Positions 9,011 through 18,874 of a stretch of 24,621 nucleotides of DNA are shown piece by piece. The translations under genes and the position numbers were made by a program. Position 1 is the stretch's first letter. Each line of letters begins with the position of its first letter. This DNA comes from Cudoniella acicularis (lineage: Eukaryota > Ascomycota > Leotiomycetes > Helotiales > Helotiaceae), in contig JAAMPI010000840.1 of NCBI GenBank assembly GCA_013054445.1, forward strand, positions 1 through 24,621. Direction: 5' to 3'. A model generated the notes under the pieces. That model had not been told where the DNA came from and did not search any database. It worked only from the letters and a program-made list of their open reading frames with translations.

Positions 9011-11574
9011 TTAGGCAACCGAGATGAAGCCGCCGATGTGTGTAGATCTGTTCTCGTTGTCAAGCGCGCTCGTGCTGTAATTCTTGTAGTCGGTAACCTT
9101 CTTGTCGCTGGTGTAGACACGGCACACGCCTTGAGCCAAAGAGAGTTTGAGGGAAGGAAGTCTCTCGAGAGGGATCAGTGCACCATTCAACTATAAGGTC
9201 ATATTAGTCAATTTCTGGTTGAAAATGCGTCCTGCAGATGTGGGTGAACTTACGGCAGAGACTCTCCATTTCAAGTTGGCTTTCAGATAGTCTTCAACTG
9301 ATGAGGGAACGAGTGATGTGAGAGCTTTTTCTTCGGCGATCAGATCATCAGCGAGGCGGCGCGTGAGAGGAAGCTGGGCGCAGGATACAACCCCAGCTTC
9401 TGCCTGCTTGCGGCAGTTCGCGACAGCCATCAGATGGCTGACTGAAGTTTTGTACTGTGCCAACCAACGCCTTGTTAAGTTGGTCGGGGGTGGCTTCTGA
9501 GATCGGACCATCGTGAATGAAAACTTCAAGATCGTATGGGTGACCGCCGTTGAACTCGTATCTGTGAAACTGTTAGCTGGAAGCATTTTTATAAAAAAAA
9601 TGGTAATGAGCCATTACTTAGAGTATTCGACATTAACAACATAGTCAATGTGTTCCAAGTAGCCATCTCCTTTTTGGATGGGGCATTCTACAATGTGATC
9701 ATGAATGGTGTCCGGTGGAATAATATTTTTGGTAATGTTTTCATCTGCTTGGGCGATGTCCTTGCCAACTTGGCCTAGAATTGCTTTCCCAGTGACATCG
9801 TACAAGGCAGTAACGTCTGCTTTAATTTGTCGGATGTATTCCACTTCGTCAAACTGTCCAGCAGGATTCTTCGCTAGCCAAGGTTGCAGCTCAGGGTACG
9901 AATAACCAAGGGTCGTCCATTCCCGGACATCATTCGATGTCCAGAACTTCGCAGCCTCCTTGCGGAAGGGGGCTAGTGGCGTATCCGGAGTGAGTAATTC
10001 ACCCTCGCCAATGGCCCAGGTACCAGCTCCACTGGGGTCCTTCGCTGACACAAACCATTCGTTTGGATGAAGAGCTTGCCAGATGGAAATGAGTCGATCA
10101 CAGTTACTTTCAATGATCAAGTCAGATAACAGGACATATTTATATGCATACGAATAGAACACAGTGCTTACCAGTGGAGAAGCCAGAAGGCTGGATCGAA
10201 GGCGGAGTAAGGAACGAGACCCAAATGCCCGACATAGTTGACATCTGGATTCACTCGCTTTTTCCCGCCTACCCAAACGTGCATGTTGTTGTGGATGAAT
10301 TCTATATTCATGTAGGACAGAGGTTTAGTCGAGGGATCGACACCCTTTGGTGGCTGCAGAGCTGTAGATGCGAAGTCCGCCCACGCCCGCGGCTCGCCGT
10401 CATCAGTCGAGTCATCACCATTCAAGAGTCTGTAGACTCCTTCAGCCGTGCTAGATGCGAAGGTCCACTTCAAAAAAAATTAGCAATACGCTTTTTGAGT
10501 TGGGGGGAGAAGGAAAAACCCTCTCGATTAATTAGAGACAATGAAATAGGTTGGTTACAGAGGTTGCGACAGGACCAGAACTAAGGAGTTCGTCGACAAC
10601 AGTAAGGTTTTGAAACCCCTCAATCCAGGCTTTTTCTTGGTCTTCTGGGATGGGAAAAGGTATGCACTTGGTGGTGCCATTGGTCAAATCGATCTAATCC
10701 AAGGAGTACATCAGCTTTCGAATCCATAGGAAAATGAATTTCTCAAAACTTAGGATGCCATACCGTTAATGTATAGTTAAGCTTTGGATCAGGGTCCGTG
10801 TTTACAAACCTCGTCACACCGGCATCCCCAAAGGTTTTCCCGGATGGCATGTTGAAGCGGTAGAGAGGATTGGCAATGGTCTGCCTGTCTGGTTTTCCCT
10901 CGGTATTTATTGCGGAGGGCTTGTGTGGGTTGATAACCTCAACGGATTGTTTAGTGCACAGTGCTGCGAGAGTGGTTTTGTTTTTATTGGCAAAGTCCCA
11001 GTAAGGGAGCCGCCACTGCTCGGCAGTCGCAATAAGCTCGGCACGGCGAGCAGGCTCATACGCAGACTTAGCAATGATGCCCTTTATGACTTCCAAGATC
11101 CGTTGCTATCTTCAAGTAAGTTGCTGCCCACTTTTGAAAACGAGCTCCGAAAGGCAAAACATACCTCGAAAAGCATGAGGTAAGGACGATGCCATGTTGG
11201 AAACAGAATGGAGTTGTGAGTGCAGTATCCTTTTCCAGGAGTCACAGCTGGCGTGGTCTCGTTCCATGGCCCGAAAGGCTGACCATGAATACCTATTTTG
11301 GAGTCAGGTTAAATTTCCATGCGGAGAAGAATGTTGAATTGTAAGTCTTACCTGACACTCCGAAATACGAGAGTTCGTCTTTGTAATCTTGCTCATGGAA
11401 TTCCTTCAACGCCAACAAATACAGAGAAAGCTGATCAAAGGTTTTGGAATTTTTGAGAGATTCATCGTATAGATCATCGATTTCTCTGCGCAGTGCCAGT
11501 GGTGTAGGATTCTTGGGGTCCCAATGCGGATTGGCATTGATGCCCTTGATCACGTAGGGGGTCGGAGATGCCAT
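9011..11574 (-). CDS. Tyrosinase (polyphenol oxidase), frameshifted near its C-terminus
   Basis: Type 3 copper enzyme that hydroxylates monophenols and oxidises diphenols to quinones (melanin-type chemistry). Eight exons: 11574-11352, 11292-11165, 11105-10764, 10693-10559, 10467-10172, 10106-9618, 9561-9254 and 9190-9011. CuA ligands: His77 ([10 protein letters not shown]), His100 (GYCTHNS; Cys98 suits the Cys-His thioether) and His109 (FPTWHRPYL). CuB ligands: His335 and His339 (FIHNNMH), and His374 ([13 protein letters not shown]), which fits the signature D-P-x-F-x(3)-H-x(3)-D. No signal peptide is seen. The C-terminal shielding domain follows, ending GGFISVA. The exons total 2101 nt, one too many: an extra base near 9421, after Cys584 in the expected Cys-Ala-Asn-Cys, shifts the frame and ends translation near 9348 (about 609 of 699 residues). 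The catalytic core is intact. The extra base may be a sequencing error. Confidence 0.93.
9416..9425 (-). other. One-base insertion (frameshift) in tyrosinase
   Basis: On the coding strand the bases read TGTCGCGAAC. Upstream, the frame with family-like sequence ends FSQPSDGC; downstream, the frame with family-like sequence begins [10 protein letters not shown] and runs into [13 protein letters not shown]. The two frames differ by one surplus base at this spot. The exon length sum (2101, against 2100 needed) agrees. Confidence 0.85.
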
Positions 11575-11700
11575 CTCTATTGTCTAGCGTAAGACTGCAC
11601 TGGCGGTTTGAGGCTCAGAGGTTGAAAGAATCAGAAAAGAAGATGTCGATTTTGAATCTTTGCAATGACTTTTGAGATTTTGCAAGAATTGCACCAACGT

Positions 11701-11707
11701 ATTTATA
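11701..11707 (-). promoter_or_regulatory. TATA-like element of tyrosinase
   Basis: TATAAAT on the minus strand, about 127 bp upstream of the ATG at 11574. The intervening leader is rich in A, C and T, as is usual for fungal 5' untranslated regions. Confidence 0.45.
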
Positions 11708-13371
11708 AGTGAGGACTGTTCAACAGAATCACGGGTCAAGCAGTCCTCAACCTACCTCGGGAGAGTTGCTTAACACTCCCGCCAAGCTTTTGTTACTTTT
11801 GAGCGCCAAAAAGGATTGATTTGTTCACAAACACTTATAGTCATCTGACGTGTCATTCTGTATGCTGTCCTTATTTGCTATTTATTCTCGCGGGGCTTCT
11901 CATTCGGAAGATACCTTTGCTTGACTTCAAGGGCCGACGAAGACCTGCACTATCTGAAAGGTGTAAGACATGCACGATGCGCGTGAGAAGTAGCTGAGAC
12001 AAGCCCACTGTGCATGTTAAAGTCTTGCTCTTCAGTCCAACCAAGAAAATATATTGAAGGAGGCTATTGACTACAAACCATCGCTGAGTTACACAAGCTA
12101 GGATTGAGCTAGAGAGAAGTGACTATCCCTTCTCTAATAGGATAACCTATCTCGCGCCGATGTCACGTCGTGAGGGGCAAATTTGCCACGTATGTAGTCT
12201 TGTCTCTGTTCTGACATGCTTGGCCTACAGGGACGATACCCACATGGGTTAACTTTATGCATGAGAATCGATTTAAAAGGGCTGAGGATCGATAAGAGAG
12301 GACGGCTGAGAAGATTCCTGAAGCGAGACGAGAACTGAAGACATGTTTCGAAAATTCGCGCACCACGTGATGAAGCATAAAAACAAAATCTAAAAAAGCA
12401 GCCACTGCAGCCTCCCGTCCCGTCCCCGGGACCCGACTTTCTCCCAATATTACGCCTTGACCTCCGAGAAAGCTGAAGGATTGAGAAGATTTCGTCATCT
12501 ACAGTGCATCTCGAAGATTAGAATTCAGCTTCCGAACTGTAATTTGAGCTCTTCATTTCCACGCTACTATTATCACTAGTTATGGCATAGTTCCTAGGAG
12601 CAAATCTGGGATGAAATGTAAAAACACTCTATTGAGTCTATTCCGACGTACCTCAGTGGTAAAAACGAGTTCTGAAGCGGGGTACGGAGGGGTAGATGCA
12701 TGTGTCTCTGTTGAGAAAGAGTAAGGCTGATCAATCTGCACGGTGATGAAAAGGGAGAATATTCACGATGGCACATCCAACCATCAGTATCAGTGGCAGC
12801 ACGGTTTTAAATTCGCCATTTATCTGTCGACATGCAGATTGGGTTTAAGGGTGCATTGATCATGCGCCCCTCGTTGTTGAGACATTTGCTTTTTTGTGGC
12901 TTAGCTGAGCCTGACGGGCCCGGGACGGCTCATCGTCGAGCATATAGGGCGCCCAATTGTGTAACCTAGACACACGGCTTAAACCGATCTCGATCAAATC
13001 TGGACTTACAGCTCCAGCCACTTGAGACTATAATTTTAGCTTCAAGAGCTTCCTTCAATTATATTGCTCCTTGAATTAGTCTTCCGCTTTTATTTGGAAA
13101 AGAGTCAAAGCAAGCAGAGACAGCAGAACTTAGGCAAAAATGCACTCCCAATGACGCGCTGCAAAAGGGTTCACATTTACTGCCTCTTACGTGTAACTGT
13201 AAGCCACCATTTGTGTACAGCCAGCCCGCATAATCAGATAGCCCACAAGTTGTAAGAACAGCTGGACGAAAAAAGAAGCAAGAGCATTTTATACTTTGAC
13301 GGGTTATTTTTGATAGTGACAGTAAAGAGACTGAAAACATTCTCGATTTCTCTCCATTTCTCTCCGAAGTG

Positions 13372-13378
13372 TATAAAA
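13372..13378 (+). promoter_or_regulatory. TATA box of the class II aldolase gene
   Basis: TATAAAA lies 70 bp upstream of the ATG at 13448, with a C/T-rich tract between them, a typical fungal core promoter arrangement. Confidence 0.6.
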
Positions 13379-13447
13379 TCACTTTGGCCCTCCTTCTCTT
13401 CATTTTACATTCTTCTCCAGAATAACCAGCAAGTTCCAACCGAAAAG

Positions 13448-14520
13448 ATGCCTGAAAAACACCACCCTTCCTTGGTCATCCCTCAAGGGGGAATTCCAAA
13501 GTTCACAAATCCCGTAGAACAGCGCAAGTGGCAACTCGAGCACCATGTTGCCGCCTTTCGCTACTTTGCTCGTGTCGGCTTCTTGGAAGGCACGAGTGGC
13601 CGCATCAGTATGCGTGACTGTAAGAATAATTTTTCTTCACTTTACGGCCCAGTGGTGTTTGAAAATTTCAGGTCAAGATAAACTTATCTTCCTTTTCATT
13701 TGCCCCAAACCCCCCTTTTAACAAAAGCCGGCTAACCATTATAATCTTTAGTGGAACACAAGAATACTTTCTGGGTCAACCCACTTTTTGTTCCATGGGC
13801 ACTCATGCAGGTGAGCGACCTGATTCAGGTTGACGTCGACAACAAGCGCATTGGGGGAAACCCTGTAAGTTCAAAACCCACTCCACGTATCTACTCTTGA
13901 TCACTAACAGGCTTATTTCCACGTCTCAGACGCACCCTATCGACGAAAATGGATTTACTGTCCATGCCGCCATCTATGCCCTTCGCCCAGATGTCAACTC
14001 CGTCGCCCACACCCACACCATCTATGGGAAAACCTGGTCCACATTCGGTCGCACCTTAGACATGCTCACCCAGGATATCTGCAAAGTCTACAAAGCCCAC
14101 GCAGTTTACGGCACATATGGTGGTATTGTCTACGGCAAGAGCGAGGGAGAGAAGATCGCCAATACTCTTGGGTTAACCAACAAGGCTTTACTGTTGCAAA
14201 GCCATGGTCTCCTCACCGTGGGAAACACAGTCGATGAGGCTGCCTACATGTTTGGGGTGGTGGACAGAGGCTGTCAGGTACAGCTTTTGGCTGAAAGCGT
14301 TGGCCCAAGAATTGTTATCGAGGATGATCAAGCACTTGGCAACTTCAAATATGCCAGCGGCGCTGTGAGTAAAATTTCCAGACTCAAACTATCATTTATT
14401 CTGAGTGATCTTGGCTAACGTGTTCGTGATTTCTACCCATTTTAGGAATTCCTCTACGACCAATTCCAGCCATACTACCTCTATGAAGTAGGGGCTTCTC
14501 ACGGAAGCTTCCTGCACTGA
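13448..14520 (+). CDS. Class II aldolase/adducin-domain protein
   Basis: Zinc-dependent class II aldolase fold (FucA/AraD/adducin head). Bacterial relatives cleave or epimerise sugar phosphates; the role of fungal single-domain members is mostly unknown. Four exons: 13448-13619, 13752-13864, 13930-14364 and 14446-14520 (introns 132, 65 and 81 nt; the third starts GTGAGT), giving 264 residues in consistent phase. Signatures: GTSGRISMRD (48-57) for the phosphate-loop region, TFWVNPL and MQVSDLIQVD, the zinc pair His122-x-His124 in VAHTHTIYG, and the third metal His187 in LLQSHGLLTVG. The end reads EFLYDQFQPYYLYEV. Length and motifs are normal and no damage is seen. It lacks the coiled tail of true adducins. 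It is transcribed away from the tyrosinase. Confidence 0.92.
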
Positions 14521-14561
14521 GAAATGTCTGAGCTCGTAGAATGTACGAGTCATCGGGGGAT

Positions 14562-14567
14562 AATAAA
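14562..14567 (+). terminator. Polyadenylation-signal-like AATAAA
   Basis: AATAAA 42 nt after the class II aldolase stop codon. Two small hairpins flank it (CTCGTA/TACGAG at 14533-14549 and TTTCGG/CCGAAA at 14594-14615). Plausible 3' end signal; fungal signals are loose. Confidence 0.4.
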
Positions 14568-14639
14568 ATGGAACTAGGCTTAAAAGAATGAATTTTCGGT
14601 CAAAATTTGCCGAAACTGATTCTCAATGAGATTTCTATG

Positions 14640-14765
14640 AAGCTCCTAAATCGCATGATTCGTATCACTCCCGAGTCGCTTCTCGTTGAAGAAGATTCAT
14701 AAAGAAAGCTCCCTAACTGCTCCTGAATCACACCTCTTGAGTCTCTTCTCCTCGAAGAGATATAA
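14640..14765. repeat. Diverged tandem duplication, about 66-bp period
   Basis: Two adjacent units (14640-14702 and 14706-14765) both start AAGCTCC, contain a GAGTC-CTTCTC core, and end near ATAA, with scattered substitutions and small gaps between them. They lie about 120 bp after the aldolase stop, so they may be in or just beyond its 3' untranslated region. Confidence 0.55.
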
Positions 14766-16046
14766 CTGACTTTACACCTCATCCCACTCCCATTTCATGC
14801 TCACCGCACTGCTAGTTTCTGTTTAGTGAAGTGGTCTGATGCAATGAAATAACCCGGTCAAATCCTGACAGTGATCTTGTCAAGACTTTAGAAAGTCTCC
14901 AACAAAGTAATGCTGATTGTAGGAGAACAATTTCATGCAGTGTTCGACGTAGCCCGGCCTCTTCCTCCGCTTACCTAGGCCTTCTCTTCCTTTCTCAGCC
15001 TTTTCTGTCCACTAGCTCAGCCTCGCCTTTCCTGAGTCGTGGCTAAGGATTTAATAGGCTAAATCCAACACCGGGTACAAACCTACTGCGCCACCTTTTC
15101 CCATTTCCATCCTTGCAATCGCAATCCCCCCTCCAGCCCCTTTTCCAACTACGTCTGTGCACGCCGATAAGCGAGCCACCTCCCCTCCTCCACTCACGAT
15201 CACCACATACATCCCACAACATGCGCATTCCGAAAAATCAAGAAATGATTGCAAAGTAGCATGTGTGTGCGCGTGTCGCGATCGAGCTTCCAAATGTGTT
15301 TCATTAAACCATGGGGTTCTTTGCGCCTTCCGGAAAGGGAAGTTGAGGTGCTAACTGCTTTGGGAAGCTGGGGATGTTGTCAGATGGTGGTGTGTGGAGG
15401 AGTTGACATAAGAGCTTTTTTTAGAGGGGAGTTTTTGAGAGATAATCAAGTGCGTATTAGGGGCTTGAGAGGGGGGGGACGATGGGAGGGAGGAAATAGA
15501 GTTTGTGTTTGGGCTCAGTTTTGGAACAGCGGCGTGCGGGAGCGGGTGTGCGTTATGACACTTGAGGAAGAGCGGGTGCTTTGTGTGAATAGCACTTTTT
15601 TTTGATTGGTTATTCTTACTGCTAAGATTCCAGTCCTGAAGATGTATCGCTATGTTAGTTCTCTTCCTTATTGGTTGAATTTGGTTCACTGCGTATATTA
15701 ACTGCTGTTCGGTCTTCCATGATTGGAAACTTGTGTATTTGAGAAGTCAGACGACATGACCCAAGAAGGCAATGGGATTGGGCCGCAGCACTCCAAAAAG
15801 CATTTCGGCAGAGCATATCGCGACAACTTCTCAATCGGGACCCAAATCGAAGTTGAACAAGTTTATCGTGAGGATTTGTGCATGATGGATGGTACAAGGT
15901 TGGACCCAGTACGATATAAGAAAACAACCAACACCACGTCATCTACCTGCAATTTCAGAAACAAACGCTCAGACTTCATATGTGAATAATAACTTCTTTC
16001 TAAAGCTTCATCCCCGCGAGCAAGAATCTTACTGTTACGAAATATC
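14766..16046. other. Intergenic with a marked strand-composition switch
   Basis: No supported gene. From about 15060 to 15230 the plus strand is C-rich with T and A, and from about 15350 to 15605 it is strongly G/T-rich. Both strands are open over 15249-15689, but the translations are low-complexity and show no domain. The last 300 bp form the upstream region of the SGNH hydrolase; no clear TATA box is seen there. Confidence 0.5.
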
Positions 16047-16910
16047 ATGTTGTTGGTCGCTGCGATTCTCGGGGAGGTCTCCCTGTTTGCTGCACTGTGG
16101 GCGTCTTCGTCTGGTATGTGTTGTTCGTGGTTCAGATGAAGTATAAACATCGACTGACACAATGATTTTGCAGGTGCTATTCCTGTGGTTCCGGAGAGAC
16201 GATCGATCGCCAATGCGGCGCCGTTGCGGATTTTGCCACTTGGGGACTCGATCACAGCAGGGTACCTGGAACCAAGCGGCAACTCGTACCGGCGAGATCT
16301 GGAATGCTTTCTTTACTCAGGAGGGAATGGTGTCGAGTACATGGGATCTCTCAATTCTGGAGACTGGGCCGACAACCTGAACGATGGATTTGACGGTCAG
16401 AGGATAGATCAGATTTCAGTGGAAGGCGAACCGGAGATAAATGGGACGACGAAAGCGAATATCTTCTTGGTTCATGCTGGGACGAATGATATGATCCAGG
16501 ATGCAAATGTTCAGAATGCTCCGAGACGGCTGGGCCAGTTGATTGATAAGATCCATGGAGTGAATCCGACGGCCCTGATTTTGGTGGCGCAGATTATTGT
16601 CAATAATGATACGGACATCAACGATCGAATCCAGGATTTCAATGAGGAGGTCCCCAACATTGTGACGACTCGATCCGATAGAGGGGTGCCGGTGAGGGTT
16701 GTCTCCATGGCTGCGGTAACGGTGGATGATTTGATTGAGGGAACCCATCCAAATGCGGGTGGATATTTGAAAATGGCGAATGCATGGTATCCTGCTATTG
16801 TGCAAGCTGGAACTGATGGCTTGATTTCTCCCGCTTTTGGAAACTTCACGAATGGTGGTGAATCTTCAATGCCGACTGGTGGCGGGGCATGTTCGGAGTT
16901 GAAGGATTAG
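16047..16910 (+). CDS. Secreted SGNH/GDSL-type hydrolase (esterase)
   Basis: Probable extracellular carbohydrate esterase or lipase of the SGNH superfamily, resembling the CE3 acetylxylan esterase type. Two exons: 16047-16113 and 16174-16910, with a 60-nt intron (GTATGT...TTGCAG), giving 267 residues. The short first exon supplies a signal peptide (MLLVAAILGE then VSLFAALWASSSG), which is why it was preferred over the later Met at 16185. Catalytic blocks: PLGDSITAGY with nucleophile Ser48, the Gly-Gln-Arg region GFDGQRIDQI, HAGTNDM (Asn127), and the terminal His214 in EGTHPNAGGY. The position usually held by Asp in DGxHP is Glu (residue 211), an uncommon change at the Asp-His dyad. No carbohydrate-binding module is present; the tail is Gly/Ser-rich and ends in a single Cys region. 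A plant cell wall substrate is likely but unproven. Confidence 0.88.
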
Positions 16911-17118
16911 AGATTTTGAATGGTGGCTGGTTTTGAGTAGGAATCAAGAAGTAATACCAGTATTTGAGATCAAGGGGTTGTTTCTGCAACTTGGATCCAC
17001 TTTAAAGAACTGAATTAATATCTAGAACAATACTTGTGATTATGATTCACATCCTGACTGGGCAAATATTCATTCAAACTTTCAACAGTTTATTTTCAAA
17101 GTGAATTATCTCGTTTAC

Positions 17119-17145
17119 CTTGGTAACTTTTTTTTGGTTACCAAG
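17119..17145 (+). terminator. Perfect 9-bp hairpin with a T-rich loop
   Basis: CTTGGTAAC (17119-17127) and GTTACCAAG (17137-17145) are exact reverse complements around a loop of eight T residues and a G. It lies about 210 bp past the SGNH hydrolase stop. Whether it acts in transcript ending is unknown. Confidence 0.5.
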
Positions 17146-17342
17146 TCAAATCTCCGAGTCCGAACTAATACGCCTTTAAGATCGCGTGTTTTCTGTTTCT
17201 CTCGGTCTTTGAAATTTCCACTTATTCATTATTTTTATTTAGGATTCATTAAATCCTTCGAACTCCAAAGGCATTTGTTTGGCACGTGACAACCAAGCTC
17301 CCTCCTTGCTCGCTAGCGGTCGATCTCCCGGACTTCCGTAAC

Positions 17343-17385
17343 TACCCCGCAATTTATCCTCCGACCTCCGAAGGATGGCGGGGTA
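17343..17385. promoter_or_regulatory. Inverted GCGGGGTA repeat, CreA-like sites, upstream of the cupin gene
   Basis: TACCCCGC (17343-17350) and GCGGGGTA (17378-17385) form a perfect inverted repeat enclosing a second small inversion (ATCCT/AGGAT). GCGGGG fits the SYGGRG consensus known for the carbon catabolite repressor CreA, here as a divergent pair about 300 bp before the cupin ATG. A CACGTG E-box-like hexamer lies at 17283-17288. Confidence 0.35.
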
Positions 17386-17677
17386 AATATCTGACGACGA
17401 TACAACTACGTTTCAAAGAATTATTCTCTCGCTGAGTATTAAAAGTCGAAAAGAAACAAGTTACGCGATTACTACTTCATCACGAAGAATTAACATCAAG
17501 AACGTTGGAACTTGAGTACTTCGTATCTCGAGGGAGAATCTGATTGCTATCGGCCGAGCTCAGAAAAGTTACACTAGGAATCTGACATCAGCCCAACCAA
17601 CATCTTTCGATCTCATCTCCCCCTTCCTCTCTCAAACTTCTTCAAATCAAAACAACAACTTCAAGCCCATCACCACA

Positions 17678-18384
17678 ATGTCAGGCAGCGAAGCAACTCC
17701 CAAAACTCTCCCCAACGGTCTCCCAGACGTCCACCGCTACATTACAACACACAACCAATCCGGCAAAGCAATCTTCACTCCGGAGATCCCTCCTAGCGCC
17801 AAATGGCAAGATATCGGCGGTGCTTTCAAGTTCTTTCTCGGTTATACGACGCATAAATTCCCGGCTTCTTTGAAGCCGTCGGATGGGAAGGATGAGGGGT
17901 CTACGCCGGAGGATATTGTTAGTTATAAGAGGGATTTGGAGAATCCGGGGGGCTTGGCAATTAGTGGTGGTATGTGACTTCTTTTCATACGTTTTAGAGT
18001 TTGAGTTGTTAATGTGTCGGGGCTGCGATTTGGTAAAAAAACCTCAGCTGATTGACCAAATGAATAGGTACCGTATGTCGATTTGTCGACTTCTCTCCCG
18101 GCTCGGAACCAGTTATGCATCGAACTACATCTCTTGATTACGGCGTCGTTCTCGAGGGCTCGATGGAGTGTATCTTGGATTCGGGAGAGGTGCAGAGAAT
18201 GAACAGGGGTGATGTTTGCGTGCAGCGCGCAACGAATCATGCTTGGAGGAACGTGACGGAGAATAACGGCTGGGCGAGAATGATGTTTGTTTTGACTGGA
18301 TCTGAAGCTCCGGTTGTAGCGGGCAAGACGCTGGGAGAGGACCTAGGACAGCAAATGCCGGAGGCTGTTAAAAAGAGCGATTGA
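17678..18384 (+). CDS. Single-domain cupin protein
   Basis: Small double-stranded beta-helix (cupin) protein. Such proteins in fungi may be metal-dependent enzymes (isomerase, decarboxylase, dioxygenase) or binding proteins. Two exons: 17678-17969 and 18068-18384, with a 98-nt intron (GTATGT...AATAG), giving 202 residues. The ATG follows a CACCACA leader. The N-terminal half (SAKWQDIGGAFKFFLGYTTH) precedes the barrel. Cupin motif 1 is degenerate: GSEPVMHRTTSLDYGVVLEG has one His (in MHRT) rather than His-x-His, plus the downstream glutamate. Motif 2 is GDVCVQRATNHAWRN with the terminal His and Asn. With fewer metal ligands than the classic type, metal binding or catalysis is uncertain. No signal peptide is seen. 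The gene is intact, and its substrate cannot be read from the sequence. Confidence 0.88.
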
Positions 18385-18874
18385 TATTGGGAAAATTGAG
18401 GTGGAACCTCTTCGCCATTTCCTGTTTGCAATTTTGATATTTCATAAGTTTTAATGCTATTTGTTCACCTGATTATAATTCTCTAAATCGACTTTTTTTT
18501 TGAGATGTCTACTTGACAAGATCGTCTCCACTGCGAATTTGCAGCTACTATAGCAGGCATTCACTGAATTTTTGTCACTGTTTGAATCTTTGCAATACTT
18601 GTTTTCAATCCAAAGCGCCAGCATCATGCTAGACGATATTATAGAGATTGGTGCGAGTAAGTTCAAAACATGGACTTCCAGCCCTAAGCCCAAGCCGTCC
18701 AAAGGTGACAGGAGTTGCGGCACCTCGGCAGAATCACGGATTCACTGCTATCACCCAATGATAAGGCTCAATTACCTTGACATCTCCCTCAATGACCAAC
18801 AGTTTTACTGAGGCTCGCTTCACGGCATAGGTGGTAGATAAACCAGTATAAGGAATTTTTTTCCAACAAATAAT

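Larger units (their letters stand above)
11575..13447. other. Divergent intergenic region, tyrosinase / class II aldolase
   Basis: About 1.9 kb between two divergently transcribed genes, so it contains both promoters. The largest open frame (12163-12498, minus) has no recognisable domain or coding character. No RNA gene or repeat was noticed. The arrangement permits shared regulation, but at this length independent promoters are equally possible. Confidence 0.5.
16911..17677 (+). other. Intergenic, SGNH hydrolase to cupin gene
   Basis: No gene is seen. It contains the 3' region of the hydrolase, the hairpin at 17119, the inverted GCGGGGTA repeat at 17343-17385, and a C/A-rich leader (about 17590-17677) directly before the cupin ATG. 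No clear TATA box was found for the cupin gene. Confidence 0.5.

Noticed and set aside
9254..9561. A hidden small intron explaining the tyrosinase frame change
   Set aside because: Family-like sequence continues on both sides of the shift with no room for an intron, and no GT...AG pair of plausible length removes one net base.
12163..12498. 111-codon minus-strand frame in the tyrosinase/aldolase spacer
   Set aside because: No recognisable domain, signal peptide or membrane pattern, and no splice partners; length is within chance for a 1.9 kb spacer.
15249..15605. 118-codon plus-strand frame rich in Val, Arg, Gly and Cys
   Set aside because: It follows the G/T-rich composition of the stretch, lacks domain motifs and has an equally long open frame on the opposite strand.
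15863..16282. 139-codon minus-strand frame
   Set aside because: It overlaps the signal-peptide exon and start of the SGNH hydrolase in antisense and has no family features.
16416..16849. Two long minus-strand frames within the SGNH hydrolase
   Set aside because: Antisense shadows of a clearly conserved plus-strand esterase exon.
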